DNA of 64,000 nucleotides from Prochlorococcus sp. AG-402-A21 (GTDB lineage: Bacteria > Cyanobacteriota > Cyanobacteriia > PCC-6307 > Cyanobiaceae): assembly GCA_003279655.1 (NCBI GenBank), contig QCHI01000001.1:149534-213533 (forward strand), in the 5' to 3' direction. The notes beneath the pieces are model-generated. The model made no database searches. It worked only from the letters and a program-made list of their open reading frames with translations, and was not told where the DNA came from. The position numbers were made by a program, and so were the translations under genes. Shown one piece after another: positions 8,164 to 16,827 of this stretch. Numbering within the stretch: the stretch's first letter is position 1; every line of letters begins with the position of its first letter.

Positions 8164-8319
8164 ATGAATACAAAGATCAAGAAGAAGTTAAGCACTAGCA
8201 ATCCTGGCGTTAACTTAAAAAAAACCGAGAATAAACAACCTACTTGGCATTTTGAAGTAGAAGGTAGCGGTCAAAGAAAGAGATATTTAAGATCTCTTAA
8301 AGACAAGGCTGTAGCTTAA
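8164..8319 (+). CDS. Small basic hypothetical protein, 51 residues
   Basis: Product begins MNTKIKKKLSTSNPGV and contains PTWHFEVEGSGQRKRYLRSLKDKA. It is strongly basic, without membrane segments. No family recognised. The segment WHFEVEGSGQRKRY looks like a short beta strand and turn with basic residues, so nucleic-acid binding is possible but not shown. No clear promoter or terminator was seen. Confidence 0.45.
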   Translation: MNTKIKKKLSTSNPGVNLKKTENKQPTWHFEVEGSGQRKRYLRSLKDKAVA

Positions 8320-8470
8320 TTTATAGACTTTAATTAAAACAACTTCATCAGAATTAAGCATCAGCCCTAGCTAACCAAGAGAAGGCAAAAGTCCATCTAG
8401 GATTTTTATTGAAATGGTCCTTTCAAGCGATTTAAAGTATGCAGAGATCAAGAAACCTTAAAAAAATTCT

Positions 8471-9100
8471 ATGAATTTAATAGCTAGTTATAGAAATAAA
8501 GGTTTTGAATCTGTTGCAGATGGTGTGATGTCATTTTTCGATCGTCGCACAGACTTGCATCGTAATGGAATCGCCTTCAGTGATGGGGCAAATAATGATT
8601 CAGACCCTGCAAAAATTTCTACTGATATCAGCCTTGTAGCAATAGATCGAACTGATCCAGAATCATTTGCTTTGTCTGAAGTAATAGTAAGAGGAGTCAA
8701 TGCTGGTCTTAAAAAATACCTTCAAGAGCGCCCACTTTTTAGCGAATGTGCTCCTGAACAATCCCTCTTTGTTAATCCCATTTTCAACCTACAACGTTAT
8801 GCTCCTGGGGAAGGTTTTAAGAAATGGCACTGTGACTGGACTGTTAGCAAAGAAGCGACCGAACCAGTTCACAGAGTCTTAGCTTGGATTCTGTATTGCA
8901 ATGATGTCGATTCAGGAGGAACAGAATTTCACTGGCAGGAATATCATGAGACAGCGGAACGAGGAAAACTAGTTATTTTTCCCGCTGGTCTTACACATAT
9001 TCATAGAGGTCGAGTTAATAAGACTCATCCAAAAACAATTGCCACCGGATGGATCAATGCAGGTTCAAGAAATTCATACATTTCTAGACTGGCTCGATAG
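8471..9100 (+). CDS. 2OG-Fe(II) oxygenase superfamily protein
   Basis: A 209-residue protein with the double-stranded beta-helix signature of prolyl-hydroxylase-type 2-oxoglutarate/Fe(II) dioxygenases: H120-x-D122 (KKWHCDW), a GGTEFHW strand near 149-155, and a distal FPAGLTHIHRGRV segment (170-182) supplying the third His (H176 or H178) and an Arg for 2-oxoglutarate. N-terminal residues 1-100 resemble the lead-in region of such enzymes. Substrate is unknown. The gene is isolated with no evident operon partner. Family call is firm; any role in protein hydroxylation is inference. Confidence 0.8.
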   Translation: MNLIASYRNKGFESVADGVMSFFDRRTDLHRNGIAFSDGANNDSDPAKISTDISLVAIDRTDPESFALSEVIVRGVNAGLKKYLQERPLFSECAPEQSLFVNPIFNLQRYAPGEGFKKWHCDWTVSKEATEPVHRVLAWILYCNDVDSGGTEFHWQEYHETAERGKLVIFPAGLTHIHRGRVNKTHPKTIATGWINAGSRNSYISRLAR

Positions 9101-9331
9101 TTAATTACTTATTCTATTCATTTAATAAGATCTCTCATTAGGAATATTCAATCTAATTCTCTCTAAATTCTTTAATGACTCAGGAGTCAGATCTAGATTG
9201 ATAATAATTCTTTAAGAAACATCAACAGATTGAGAATGTATTGTGTAATATTTACTCACGTTCAGCTCTACTAGAGTCGCAGTTAGATTCAAGCCATGGA
9301 ACGGGGACTTGAACAATGTCATCTTATTTTA

Positions 9332-9472
9332 ATGGCTGAACTTACTTACAGAGGACTTAAGTACACTCAAACTAAATCTGCTAAGGGCTCACAAGAGGTG
9401 CACTTGCAATATTGTGGTCATGAAATTATGAGCAAGAGAATTCATGAAGCCATGAAAGCAGAAATGGGTTAA
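9332..9472 (+). CDS. DUF4278-like small protein
   Basis: 46 residues beginning MAELTYRGLKYTQ, matching the YRG-x-x-Y start of DUF4278 proteins found in cyanobacteria. It contains one Cys and ends with a charged helix (SKRIHEAMKAEMG). Function unknown. Preceded and followed by AT-rich intergenic DNA. Confidence 0.6.
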   Translation: MAELTYRGLKYTQTKSAKGSQEVHLQYCGHEIMSKRIHEAMKAEMG

Positions 9473-9640
9473 AATTACATCAAAAAAATTTTATTTACTC
9501 TAGTTATATATAATTTTAAATTATATATTTTTACCTTATTATTGTTAGAATACATAATAAAGTAGTTTTCAAAATACTGAATCAATAACTACAGATTTAA
9601 TTTAATTATTATATTAAAAGTAACTTCTTTAAAGTTCAAC

Positions 9641-9850
9641 ATGCAATACGAGCCAGGGACAATAGATTGCCATGTCTTCTTAGAATGCAAAGAACAAATA
9701 GAAAAAATGCTACTTAGATTATACAAAATAGAAAATACTGAGCATATTTGTGATCAACTTCAATCTGTTCATCAACAAATAGAAGGTATGCACGAGTTAA
9801 AAAAAATTAAACGAAAAAAGATTATTTCTAATGAGACCTTAAGTAAATAA
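9641..9850 (+). CDS. Small hypothetical helical protein, 69 residues
   Basis: Starts MQYEPGTIDCHVFLECKEQIEKMLLRLYKIENTEH in sense and appears mostly alpha-helical, with two Cys near the N-terminus and a basic C-terminus. No family recognised. It is flanked by AT-rich DNA, and a structured segment lies about 90 bp downstream. The regular amphipathic pattern makes it more likely real than chance. Confidence 0.45.
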   Translation: MQYEPGTIDCHVFLECKEQIEKMLLRLYKIENTEHICDQLQSVHQQIEGMHELKKIKRKKIISNETLSK

Positions 9851-9941
9851 AATCAAAAATTACTCTAATTATTGATAGATTTTTATTTTTGTATCAATTA
9901 AGTCTTAACTTATTCAACTAAATTACCTATAACTGTTTTAT

Positions 9942-10010
9942 CAGAAAACCCGTTCCAAAGTTTTCTGTAGGGAGGTCAGTACTACTGGGAAGGGTTTTGA
10001 CCTCCCTCCC
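9942..10010 (+). ncRNA. Candidate structured small RNA or regulatory RNA (strand uncertain)
   Basis: Three helices can be drawn. A: CAGAAAAC 9942-9949 with GTTTTCTG 9960-9967. C: AGGGAGGTCA 9969-9978 with TGACCTCCCT 9998-10007. B, competing: 9945-9956 with 9988-9998 (AAAACCC and TTCC pairing with GGAAGGGTTTT, one bulged G). A and C together make two tandem hairpins; B excludes A and would form a pseudoknot-like arrangement with C. No open frame uses this segment. The T-run after C is weak, so the strand is uncertain. It may instead be a shared terminator for the convergent small genes on either side. Confidence 0.4.
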
Positions 10011-10037
10011 TAATTTTAAAGATAAAAAATAAATATA

Positions 10038-10244
10038 TTAATTAAATCCTAGTTTCAAAGTCCCCCAAAGATCAAATGCTCCAAATAAAAAAGCTATAAA
10101 AACCAAGTCCCATGCTTTCTGCTTAATAGCCCAAGGAGCAAAAAAGACCTCACCGATCCCATGAAGAGCTGCTCCAAATCCTGGATGATCTAAAACCAAA
10201 AGACCATGAGAAAATAGAAACAATCCGCTAGCAAAGTATCTCAA
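10038..10244 (-). CDS. Small membrane protein, 68 residues
   Basis: Hydrophobic protein with two or three segments (YFASGLFLFSHGLLVL, then FGAALHGIGEVFFAPWAI, then LVFIAFLFGAFDLWGTL). Conserved-looking Gly, His and Trp positions suggest a genuine small membrane protein. No family recognised. It lies between a structured intergenic segment and another possible minus-strand small gene. Confidence 0.5.
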   Translation of the reverse strand: MRYFASGLFLFSHGLLVLDHPGFGAALHGIGEVFFAPWAIKQKAWDLVFIAFLFGAFDLWGTLKLGFN

Positions 10245-10266
10245 AAATGTATCGTAAGTTATGAGT

Positions 10267-10377
10267 TTAATTTTTTTTTATGTTCGAAAAAGTTATCGCT
10301 GATGCAGGGATAGATTTAAAAGCTTTAACCATCTGATCAACCAAAAGTTTTTTATTTTTAATACTTGATTTAGTCAT
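10267..10377 (-). CDS. Possible small basic peptide, 36 residues
   Basis: Short frame starting MTKSSIKNKKLLVDQMVKAF, upstream of and on the same strand as the 68-residue membrane protein (23 bp gap). It is basic and helical. There is no strong ribosome binding site and no family match; it could be a chance frame in AT-rich DNA. The interval from 10378 to 10598 is AT-rich and I see nothing else in it. Confidence 0.25.
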   Translation of the reverse strand: MTKSSIKNKKLLVDQMVKAFKSIPASAITFSNIKKN

Positions 10378-10598
10378 GGCTTAGCAAGATTTTATATAAT
10401 TCAACTTATTAATATTTCTTATAATCTTATGTATCAAAAATTGCTTTGTTAGCTAAATAGAACAAAACATATTAATACTTTTCAGTATATTTAAATACTT
10501 TATTCTCATGCTTAAAGTAAATAATTCTCTAAAAATGAATTAATAAATACAGTTAGGAATTTATATTCTAGTAATGTCTGAAACAAATAGAATTTTTG

Positions 10599-11108
10599 AT
10601 GGAACTAAATTTTGTACCGGTTAATATTTTTAGAGAGACTCCTGAGGTAACTTTTTTAGATGCTAGTGTTAAAGGTTCAAACGGTAGTGATGTTGTTATT
10701 CATAGAGGAGGAGCAACTTCACCACCTGATTTAAATGGCTTTGAGCAATATTATGTACACCATCATCAAATAGATAATAATCTTGTGGTTGAGGGAGATA
10801 GAACTTTCACACTTTTAAATCCTCTGTGGGATGAACCTCATCACATTGTTTATCTTCATAGATTCATGGGTGCACTTCAAATCCCTATCGGTACATTTCA
10901 CAGATCAATATCTGGAAACAATGGAAGTATTGTTATCAATCAAGCAGTTAGAGATGAAAAATTTGAAGCGAGTACAGAATTCAATCCTACAAGTATTGAA
11001 AATAGAATTGATCTACAAAAAGCAAAATCTACCGAGCCTATTGTCTGGTTATGGAAAGATGGAGAAATTAAGAGAATAAAAGATTCTCTATTTATGAAAG
11101 TAGCTTAA
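10599..11108 (+). CDS. Cupin-like hypothetical protein
   Basis: 169 residues, read from the ATG at 10599 (a TTG one codon earlier is possible). YYVHHHQIDNNLVVEGDRTFTLLN and MGALQIPIGTFHRSISG form the pattern of a cupin barrel: an N-terminal HH plus E region and a later PxGxFH motif carrying a His. It may therefore bind a metal and a small ligand. I do not recognise a specific enzyme. No operon partner. Confidence 0.6.
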   Translation: MELNFVPVNIFRETPEVTFLDASVKGSNGSDVVIHRGGATSPPDLNGFEQYYVHHHQIDNNLVVEGDRTFTLLNPLWDEPHHIVYLHRFMGALQIPIGTFHRSISGNNGSIVINQAVRDEKFEASTEFNPTSIENRIDLQKAKSTEPIVWLWKDGEIKRIKDSLFMKVA

Positions 11109-11138
11109 ATAGGAGTAAAGTCTAATTAAATAAATCAC

Positions 11139-11267
11139 ATGAATAATATCTCAGAAATATTTATCTTATTTACTATTTCTAGGAATAAAACAAACAATAC
11201 ACCTGACATTGCAATTCTCCCATGGATTATCTCAGTTTGGCTTAGTCTTTCGAAAGACATATGCTAA
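11139..11267 (+). CDS. Possible small hydrophobic peptide, 42 residues
   Basis: Short frame starting 30 bp after the cupin-like gene, with one hydrophobic stretch (DIAILPWIISVWLSLS). GGAG lies about 25 bp upstream of ATG, too far to be a good ribosome binding site. It may be a small membrane peptide or chance. Confidence 0.25.
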   Translation: MNNISEIFILFTISRNKTNNTPDIAILPWIISVWLSLSKDIC

Positions 11268-11331
11268 AAACAAGTTAACCAATTAATAACAAACTAAACA
11301 AATAGAGCAAGTATCAAAAAATCCTTTTTAA

Positions 11332-11370
11332 TGATAATTAAATGAATTAGTACCATTCATTTAATTATCA
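11332..11370. repeat. 15-bp perfect inverted repeat
   Basis: TGATAATTAAATGAA at 11332-11346 and its exact reverse complement at 11356-11370, with a 9-base loop. It is AT-rich and has no T-run, so its role as a terminator is uncertain. It lies in the gene-poor stretch 11268-11456. Confidence 0.5.
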
Positions 11371-11456
11371 AAGACTGAGCCCCCAAGTTCTTGTATCTAT
11401 TAAGACAGACTAAAAATAGTATGCTTAATAACCGTCTAGAATAGATTCAGTAATAA

Positions 11457-11606
11457 ATGAGTCCACTCTTTAAATGCCTTGGCTGTGGACAAAACATCGA
11501 AAGGTCAACAAAGACTTTTTGGAAAAAGAAAGGTCATATTCTTTGCTCTACTTGCCAGGACAAAATAGAGCGAGAGACTGCTTTTACTCAAACAAAAAAG
11601 ACTTAA
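11457..11606 (+). CDS. Small zinc-ribbon protein, 49 residues
   Basis: Product MSPLFKCLGCGQNIERSTKTFWKKKGHILCSTCQDKIERE in outline, here given only as motifs: CLGC near residue 7-10 and CSTC near residue 30-33, two CxxC knuckles separated by about 20 basic residues, typical of a single zinc ribbon. It probably binds zinc and perhaps nucleic acid or protein. It ends convergently, overlapping the last four bases of urtE. Confidence 0.6.
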   Translation: MSPLFKCLGCGQNIERSTKTFWKKKGHILCSTCQDKIERETAFTQTKKT

Positions 11607-12310
11607 ACACTAAGGAATTTCTCTACTACAGATTTACTTAATTCACTCGTTGGGCCATTAGCAACTATTCCTCCGCGTTGCATTGCATAATAACGATCTG
11701 CTTGCCTCACAAAATGCAGATGTTGCTCTACCAATAAAACTCCAACACCAGTCTGACTAATGATCCTTTTAACGGCTGACTCAATATCTTGAACGATATT
11801 CGGCTGTATTCCTTCCGTTGGTTCATCAAGTAAAAGCAACTTTGGTTTTCCAAGCAATGCTCGCGCAATTGCAAGTTGTTGCTGTTGTCCTCCGCTTAAG
11901 TCACCTCCTTTACGAGCTAGAAATTGTTTTAAAACAGGAAAAAGTTCATATACAAGCTCATCAATCTTTTTATTCTTTGCTAACCCTCCAGATAAGGCTT
12001 CCAATCCAAGTTGAAGATTTTCCTCTACGGTTAGATAAGGTATTATTTCTCTTCCTTGAGGAACATAGGCAATTCCAGAACGAGCCCTTTGATGAGGCGG
12101 CTTTCTATTTACTAAATCTCCATTAAAAATAATCTCTCCACGCCGTGGTGTTAGTAAACCTATTAAAGATTTAAGCAGAGTTGTTTTACCTACTCCATTT
12201 CGACCAATAAGACAAATCATCTCACCTTGATTGATATTAATATCAACATCTCTAAGAATATGACTCTCGCCATAGTAGGTATTCAAACCTTTTACCTGAA
12301 GCATAGTCAT
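11603..12310 (-). CDS. urtE: Urea ABC transporter ATP-binding protein UrtE
   Basis: 235 residues. LivF-type ATPase with Walker A GRNGVGKTT at 36-44, LSGGQQQQLAIARAL signature and LLLLDEPTEG Walker B. Last gene of the urtABCDE operon and overlapping urtD by four bases (ATGA type), indicating translational coupling. With UrtD it energises high-affinity urea import. The assignment to urea rather than branched-chain amino acids follows from the set of five genes next to urease. Confidence 0.92.
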   Translation of the reverse strand: MTMLQVKGLNTYYGESHILRDVDININQGEMICLIGRNGVGKTTLLKSLIGLLTPRRGEIIFNGDLVNRKPPHQRARSGIAYVPQGREIIPYLTVEENLQLGLEALSGGLAKNKKIDELVYELFPVLKQFLARKGGDLSGGQQQQLAIARALLGKPKLLLLDEPTEGIQPNIVQDIESAVKRIISQTGVGVLLVEQHLHFVRQADRYYAMQRGGIVANGPTSELSKSVVEKFLSV

Positions 12311-13062
12311 TCTTCTTCCTCCTCAGATTTTCCTAGATAGACCTCTATGACTAAAGGATCTTTTTGTATATCTCTCATAGATCCCTCTTTCAATACATGC
12401 CCTTGATGTAAAACACTAACAGGACAATCAAGTCTACGGATAAATTCCATATCATGATCAATAACTAAGACAGTATGATCGCCAGCTAAAGATTTAAGAA
12501 GATCAGCAGTTAAGTCTGTTTCTTCATCAGTCAAGCCAGCCACAGGTTCATCAACAAGTAAAAGATCAGGGTCTTGTCCAACTAGCATCGCTATCTCAAG
12601 CCATTGTTTTTGACCATGAGAAAGCGCTCCAGCCCTGATATTGGCTTTTGATTGAAGATTGACAATACTCATAAGATGTTGAATTTGATCTAAATGCTTA
12701 ACCTTTAAACTATTAATTAATAATGAAAAAGGGGTTTTAGGTCTGCTCACTGATAGAGCTAAGTTTTCTTGTACAGATAAATTCTCAAATATCCTAGGAC
12801 TTTGGAATTTCCTTCCAATCCCTTTACGCGCTATACGAAATTCTTTTTGACCAAGCAACGATTTTTCTTTAAAAATAACATCACCCTTTGTCGGTATTAC
12901 TTTCCCAGTAATTACATCTAAAAATGTAGTTTTACCTGCACCATTGGGACCAATAACTGCTCTAAGATCGCCTTTATTCAAAACCAGATTAAGATCTCTG
13001 AGAGCAAGAAATCCTTCAAAACTAACTGAAATTTGTTTTAGCTCTAGCAATGGAGAATTCAT
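12307..13062 (-). CDS. urtD: Urea ABC transporter ATP-binding protein UrtD
   Basis: 251 residues, LivG-type ATPase. Walker A GPNGAGKTT at 38-46, signature in GALSHGQKQWLEIAMLV, Walker B DLLLVDEPVAGL. Ends in an acidic tail (SEEEEE). Overlaps urtC by four bases upstream and urtE by four bases downstream, so the three are translated as a coupled unit. Confidence 0.92.
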   Translation of the reverse strand: MNSPLLELKQISVSFEGFLALRDLNLVLNKGDLRAVIGPNGAGKTTFLDVITGKVIPTKGDVIFKEKSLLGQKEFRIARKGIGRKFQSPRIFENLSVQENLALSVSRPKTPFSLLINSLKVKHLDQIQHLMSIVNLQSKANIRAGALSHGQKQWLEIAMLVGQDPDLLLVDEPVAGLTDEETDLTADLLKSLAGDHTVLVIDHDMEFIRRLDCPVSVLHQGHVLKEGSMRDIQKDPLVIEVYLGKSEEEEE

Positions 13063-14186
13063 GAGTTCACCTCACCTTCTTCATTGACTTCAAGACTTGG
13101 ATATGTCTCTAGTTTTTTATTAATCCCTATTAAAAAAAGTAAGTTCTTTGGACCGCCTTTTCTTATCCATCCAAGTACCCCTTCTGGAAGAGCTGTTACT
13201 ACAAGAATAAATAACCCACCTTGAATAAACATCCAGCTTGCTGGTAATGCTTCACTCACCAAACTTTTTGCATAATTAATTAACACAGCTCCAAAGATTG
13301 CGCCTAATAAAGTTCCTCTACCACCCACGGCAACCCAAATAACCATTTCTATAGAGAAAGGAACCGTCATAAATTGTGGAGACACTATTCCAGATTGAAC
13401 TGTATACAAAGCCCCTGAGATACCAGCTAATCCTCCTGCTATTGAAAAAATTATTGTTTTAAAAATTACTGGATTATATCCAGTGAAACGAACTCGAGCT
13501 TCATCGTCTCTAATTCCAATAAGAATGTTTCCAAATCTATCTCGAACAATCCACCGCGCAAAAAACCATGCAAGTATTACTAAAATTGCTGATATCCAAA
13601 AAAACCATCTTTGCATTATTTCTGAACCAACCATTTGTCCAAAAAGTTGGGTCACATCTGTTTTTAAACCATTTGTTCCATTAATCAATTTCTGTTGCCC
13701 ATTAAAGAAATTGAAGAAAACCAAAAGAGCCGCTTGTGTAAGAATTGAAAAATAAACACCTTTAATTCTATTTCTAAAAACTAAATACCCAAGAAGACCA
13801 GCAATTATTGCGGGTAACAACCAAATGGAAATAAGAGTAAAAATTGAACTTTTAAATGGTTCCCAAAAGAATGGAAGCTTTTCGACTCCATACAAACCAA
13901 AAAACTCGGGAATACCATTTGGGAATTCTACTGAACTATTCAATTGGAGGAACATTGCAGCACAATATCCACCAAGAGCAAAGAATATTCCTTGACCTAA
14001 ACTCAACATCCCTGTGAATCCCCAAATCAAATCAACTCCAAGAGCAACTATTGCAAGAGATAAATATCTTCCTAAGAGATTTAATCTAAAAACAGGAAGT
14101 ACTGAAGGTGCAGCAATAATCAAAGCAATAATTAAAACCCAAATAGTTAGGTTGAACCAACTTTTTTTGGTAGAAAAAATACTCAT
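13059..14186 (-). CDS. urtC: Urea ABC transporter permease UrtC
   Basis: 375 residues, LivM-type permease with multiple membrane segments and the family EAA-like cytoplasmic loop around GIRDDEARVRFTGYNPVIFK, then GLAGISGALYTVQSGIVSP. Separated from urtB by three bases. Forms the membrane channel with UrtB. Confidence 0.92.
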   Translation of the reverse strand: MSIFSTKKSWFNLTIWVLIIALIIAAPSVLPVFRLNLLGRYLSLAIVALGVDLIWGFTGMLSLGQGIFFALGGYCAAMFLQLNSSVEFPNGIPEFFGLYGVEKLPFFWEPFKSSIFTLISIWLLPAIIAGLLGYLVFRNRIKGVYFSILTQAALLVFFNFFNGQQKLINGTNGLKTDVTQLFGQMVGSEIMQRWFFWISAILVILAWFFARWIVRDRFGNILIGIRDDEARVRFTGYNPVIFKTIIFSIAGGLAGISGALYTVQSGIVSPQFMTVPFSIEMVIWVAVGGRGTLLGAIFGAVLINYAKSLVSEALPASWMFIQGGLFILVVTALPEGVLGWIRKGGPKNLLFLIGINKKLETYPSLEVNEEGEVNS

Positions 14187-14189
14187 AAG

Positions 14190-15347
14190 TTAAGACTCCA
14201 CCATTCTTCCTTTTTGAGGGAACATCCCTGTTGGTCGAAATTGAAGGAATATAACTATTAGCGCAAATATCATTACTCTAGCCATGCTTGTTGTCGCAAA
14301 AAAATCTATTGTTGAATAAAGAGGTGATGGCATCTCTGGCCAAATGCTAAGTAGTCTTCCTGCTCCTATCAAATCGGTCATTATTCCAATAGAGAAAGAA
14401 GCAAGAATTGTTCCTAGTAAATTGCCCACTCCACCAAGAACGACAACCATAAAACATCCAACAATATAATTCCCTCCAACATTTGGCCCAACTGAGCCAA
14501 GGAGCGAAACCGCAACTCCTGCGACACCAGCCAAGCCAGAACCTATTCCAAAAGTAATAATATCTACTGTTTCTGTTGATATACCTAAACAATCACTCAT
14601 AGGTCTATTTTGAGTTACTGCTCTAATTCTTATTCCCCAAGCTGTTTTATCAAGAAAGAAAATTACTACTAAAACAGATATTAGGGTAATAAGTATTATT
14701 AAAAGACGAGTTTTCGGAAAAGTAATTCCAACAAAATCAATTCCACCTCTCATCCAAGAAGGAGCTGTAACATCAACATTCCTTGCACTAGCGCGACTAA
14801 GTTTGCTTACTAAAGAAGATAAAATGCCTCCTGTTGCGACACCTATTAAGGCAGAAAAGCCCCAATTACATGCCCTTATTAATTTACCTTTTGCACCATG
14901 CAGTAAGTCATCCGAAATAAATAGCGGTGAAAATAAGCCAAAGAAAAGTGCTATTACAAGTCCACTGCCATAGGCCAGTGGAACACTTCTGACAAATTGT
15001 TGAAGTATTAGGCTAACTCCCCATGTTGCTAAAAGAGTTTCGAGCGGACTTCCATAGAGACGTCTAATGACCGTTCGTTCTAAAAGAATGCCAACTGTTC
15101 CACTAACCAAGAACGCAATTCCAATAGCAACAATGACATACGAAAAATAAAAAGGTTTTAAGAAAGAAACTTGTTTAAAAATTAATTGGGTTATGTATGT
15201 CGAATATGCTCCAAGCATCATCAATTCACCATGAGCAAGATTGATGACACCCATTAATCCAAAGACAATTGCGAGTCCCAGTGCTGCGACAAGCAAAACT
15301 GAGCCAATCGCAACGCCATTAAAGAGGCTTTCAAGAATAAGTTGCAC
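14190..15347 (-). CDS. urtB: Urea ABC transporter permease UrtB
   Basis: 385 residues, LivH-type permease. N-terminal GLMGVINLAHGELMMLGAY is family-typical, and the loop RAVTQNRPMSDCLGISTETVD matches UrtB. An internal soluble stretch at about 150-200 is longer than in LivH, as is usual for UrtB. It follows urtA after a 77-bp gap holding a strong hairpin that probably lowers its expression relative to urtA. Confidence 0.92.
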   Translation of the reverse strand: MQLILESLFNGVAIGSVLLVAALGLAIVFGLMGVINLAHGELMMLGAYSTYITQLIFKQVSFLKPFYFSYVIVAIGIAFLVSGTVGILLERTVIRRLYGSPLETLLATWGVSLILQQFVRSVPLAYGSGLVIALFFGLFSPLFISDDLLHGAKGKLIRACNWGFSALIGVATGGILSSLVSKLSRASARNVDVTAPSWMRGGIDFVGITFPKTRLLIILITLISVLVVIFFLDKTAWGIRIRAVTQNRPMSDCLGISTETVDIITFGIGSGLAGVAGVAVSLLGSVGPNVGGNYIVGCFMVVVLGGVGNLLGTILASFSIGIMTDLIGAGRLLSIWPEMPSPLYSTIDFFATTSMARVMIFALIVIFLQFRPTGMFPQKGRMVES

Positions 15348-15369
15348 TAGCTTGGTTGATATTGTAAAG

Positions 15370-15397
15370 AAATAAGGAGCCCGAAGGCTCCTTATTT
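15370..15397 (-). terminator. Strong hairpin between urtA and urtB (attenuator or stabiliser)
   Basis: A perfect 12-bp stem, 15370-15381 with 15386-15397. On the minus strand the loop is UUCG closed by C-G, an exceptionally stable tetraloop. There is only a weak T-run after it, so partial termination or 3'-end protection of urtA mRNA is more likely than full termination, consistent with a binding protein needed in excess over the permeases. Confidence 0.75.
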
Positions 15398-15424
15398 AGA
15401 ATCTATTTATAACTCAAAATTGAA

Positions 15425-16702
15425 TCACATTCTATATTTTTCACCTTTCTTTGGATCAGTCCAATCACAAGCGTAACCTTTTGAACTTGGATGTTTTTGG
15501 TTCCATGCTTGTGGTTCAACTACTCCAGTTTCTTCAAGGATCGTAAATCCACCCTCTGCGTTAATTTCACCGATTCTCACTGTTTGAGATAGATGATGAT
15601 TTGCCATAACTTCTACTGGCCCTTGAGGAGCATCGAATGTCTGACCAACCAAAGCTTCTCTAACAGCATTGTCATCAAATGTTCCAGCATCTTCAACTGC
15701 CTGCTTCCATAGATAAACCATGTTATAAGCAGATTCTTGAGGATCAGCTACAACACGATCGCTACCCCATCTCTTCTTAAAGCTCTTGGCAAACTTTTTA
15801 GAAGCGGGAGTATCAATAGACATCATGTAGTTCCAAGCACCGTAATGGCCTTCAAGAAACTCAGGTCCAATCGTACTAATCTCTTCTTCGGCAATGGAGT
15901 AATTCATTACATAGTAGCCATTGGAAGGAGTAATTCCTGCGTCCTGGATCTGCTTGAAGAAAGCAACATTTTGATCACCATTTAAGGTGTTAATGATGAT
16001 TCCGCCATCAGGAAGAGCAACTTTTATCTTAGAGATAATAGGTGCCACCTCGGTATTACCCAAAGGAAGATAATCTTCGCCTACAACTTTACCGCCAAGT
16101 TGTTTAACTTGAGCTTTAGTAATTGTATTAGAAGTTCTTGGGAAAACATAATCAGAACCAACTAAGAAGAAATCTCCTCCTGCAGCTGGAGAGCGCTTGT
16201 ACATGAAATCTGTAGCTGGCTCGGATTGCTGATTAGGAGTCGCTCCGGTATAGAAAATGTTATTAGAACACTCTTGGGCTTCATATTGTATTGGGTAATA
16301 AAGGAATGCATCTTTAGATTCATAAACCGGAAGCATTGCCTTACGACTTGCAGATGTCCAGCCACCAAATACAACTGGTACTCCATCCTGGTCAATTAAC
16401 TTCTTAGATTTCTCAGCGAAGGTAGGCCAATCTGAGGCACCATCTTCAACGATGTACTCAATTTTATAGTTTTTACCGTCAACTGTTACACCACCTGCTG
16501 CATTGATCTCCTCAATAGCCATTTTCTCTGTATCAACAAGAGTTGATTCGGAGATTGCCATTGTCCCTGATAGAGAATGAAGAATCCCAACAGTTACGGT
16601 GTCATCAAAGTTGCCTGAGGAATCTGATCCACCACAAGCAGTAACAGTTACAGCCAACGAGGCAGTAGCTAAACCTGCAAAAATGCGCTTTGAAAGCTTC
16701 AT
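15425..16702 (-). CDS. urtA: Urea ABC transporter substrate-binding protein UrtA
   Basis: 425 residues. N-terminal signal peptide with lipobox ending VTAC at C23 (SLAVTVTACGGSDSSG), so a lipoprotein anchored at the periplasmic face. The rest is a type I periplasmic-binding fold of the Leu/Ile/Val-binding group (TVGILHSLSGTMAISE, then VVFGGWTSASRKAMLPV), characteristic of UrtA. First gene of the operon. An NtcA-type box lies 126 bp upstream of the start. Confidence 0.94.
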   Translation of the reverse strand: MKLSKRIFAGLATASLAVTVTACGGSDSSGNFDDTVTVGILHSLSGTMAISESTLVDTEKMAIEEINAAGGVTVDGKNYKIEYIVEDGASDWPTFAEKSKKLIDQDGVPVVFGGWTSASRKAMLPVYESKDAFLYYPIQYEAQECSNNIFYTGATPNQQSEPATDFMYKRSPAAGGDFFLVGSDYVFPRTSNTITKAQVKQLGGKVVGEDYLPLGNTEVAPIISKIKVALPDGGIIINTLNGDQNVAFFKQIQDAGITPSNGYYVMNYSIAEEEISTIGPEFLEGHYGAWNYMMSIDTPASKKFAKSFKKRWGSDRVVADPQESAYNMVYLWKQAVEDAGTFDDNAVREALVGQTFDAPQGPVEVMANHHLSQTVRIGEINAEGGFTILEETGVVEPQAWNQKHPSSKGYACDWTDPKKGEKYRM

Positions 16703-16827
16703 GAATTACTAACTAAATTAGTTGTTTGCCCACCTTTGGGGGTTAATGGAAAGTATCCAACTGAACACCCTTCTTTTGTATCCAATGAGACTGTTTTAAC
16801 TTTTTCAGTAAACGAAGATAAGCTTTT

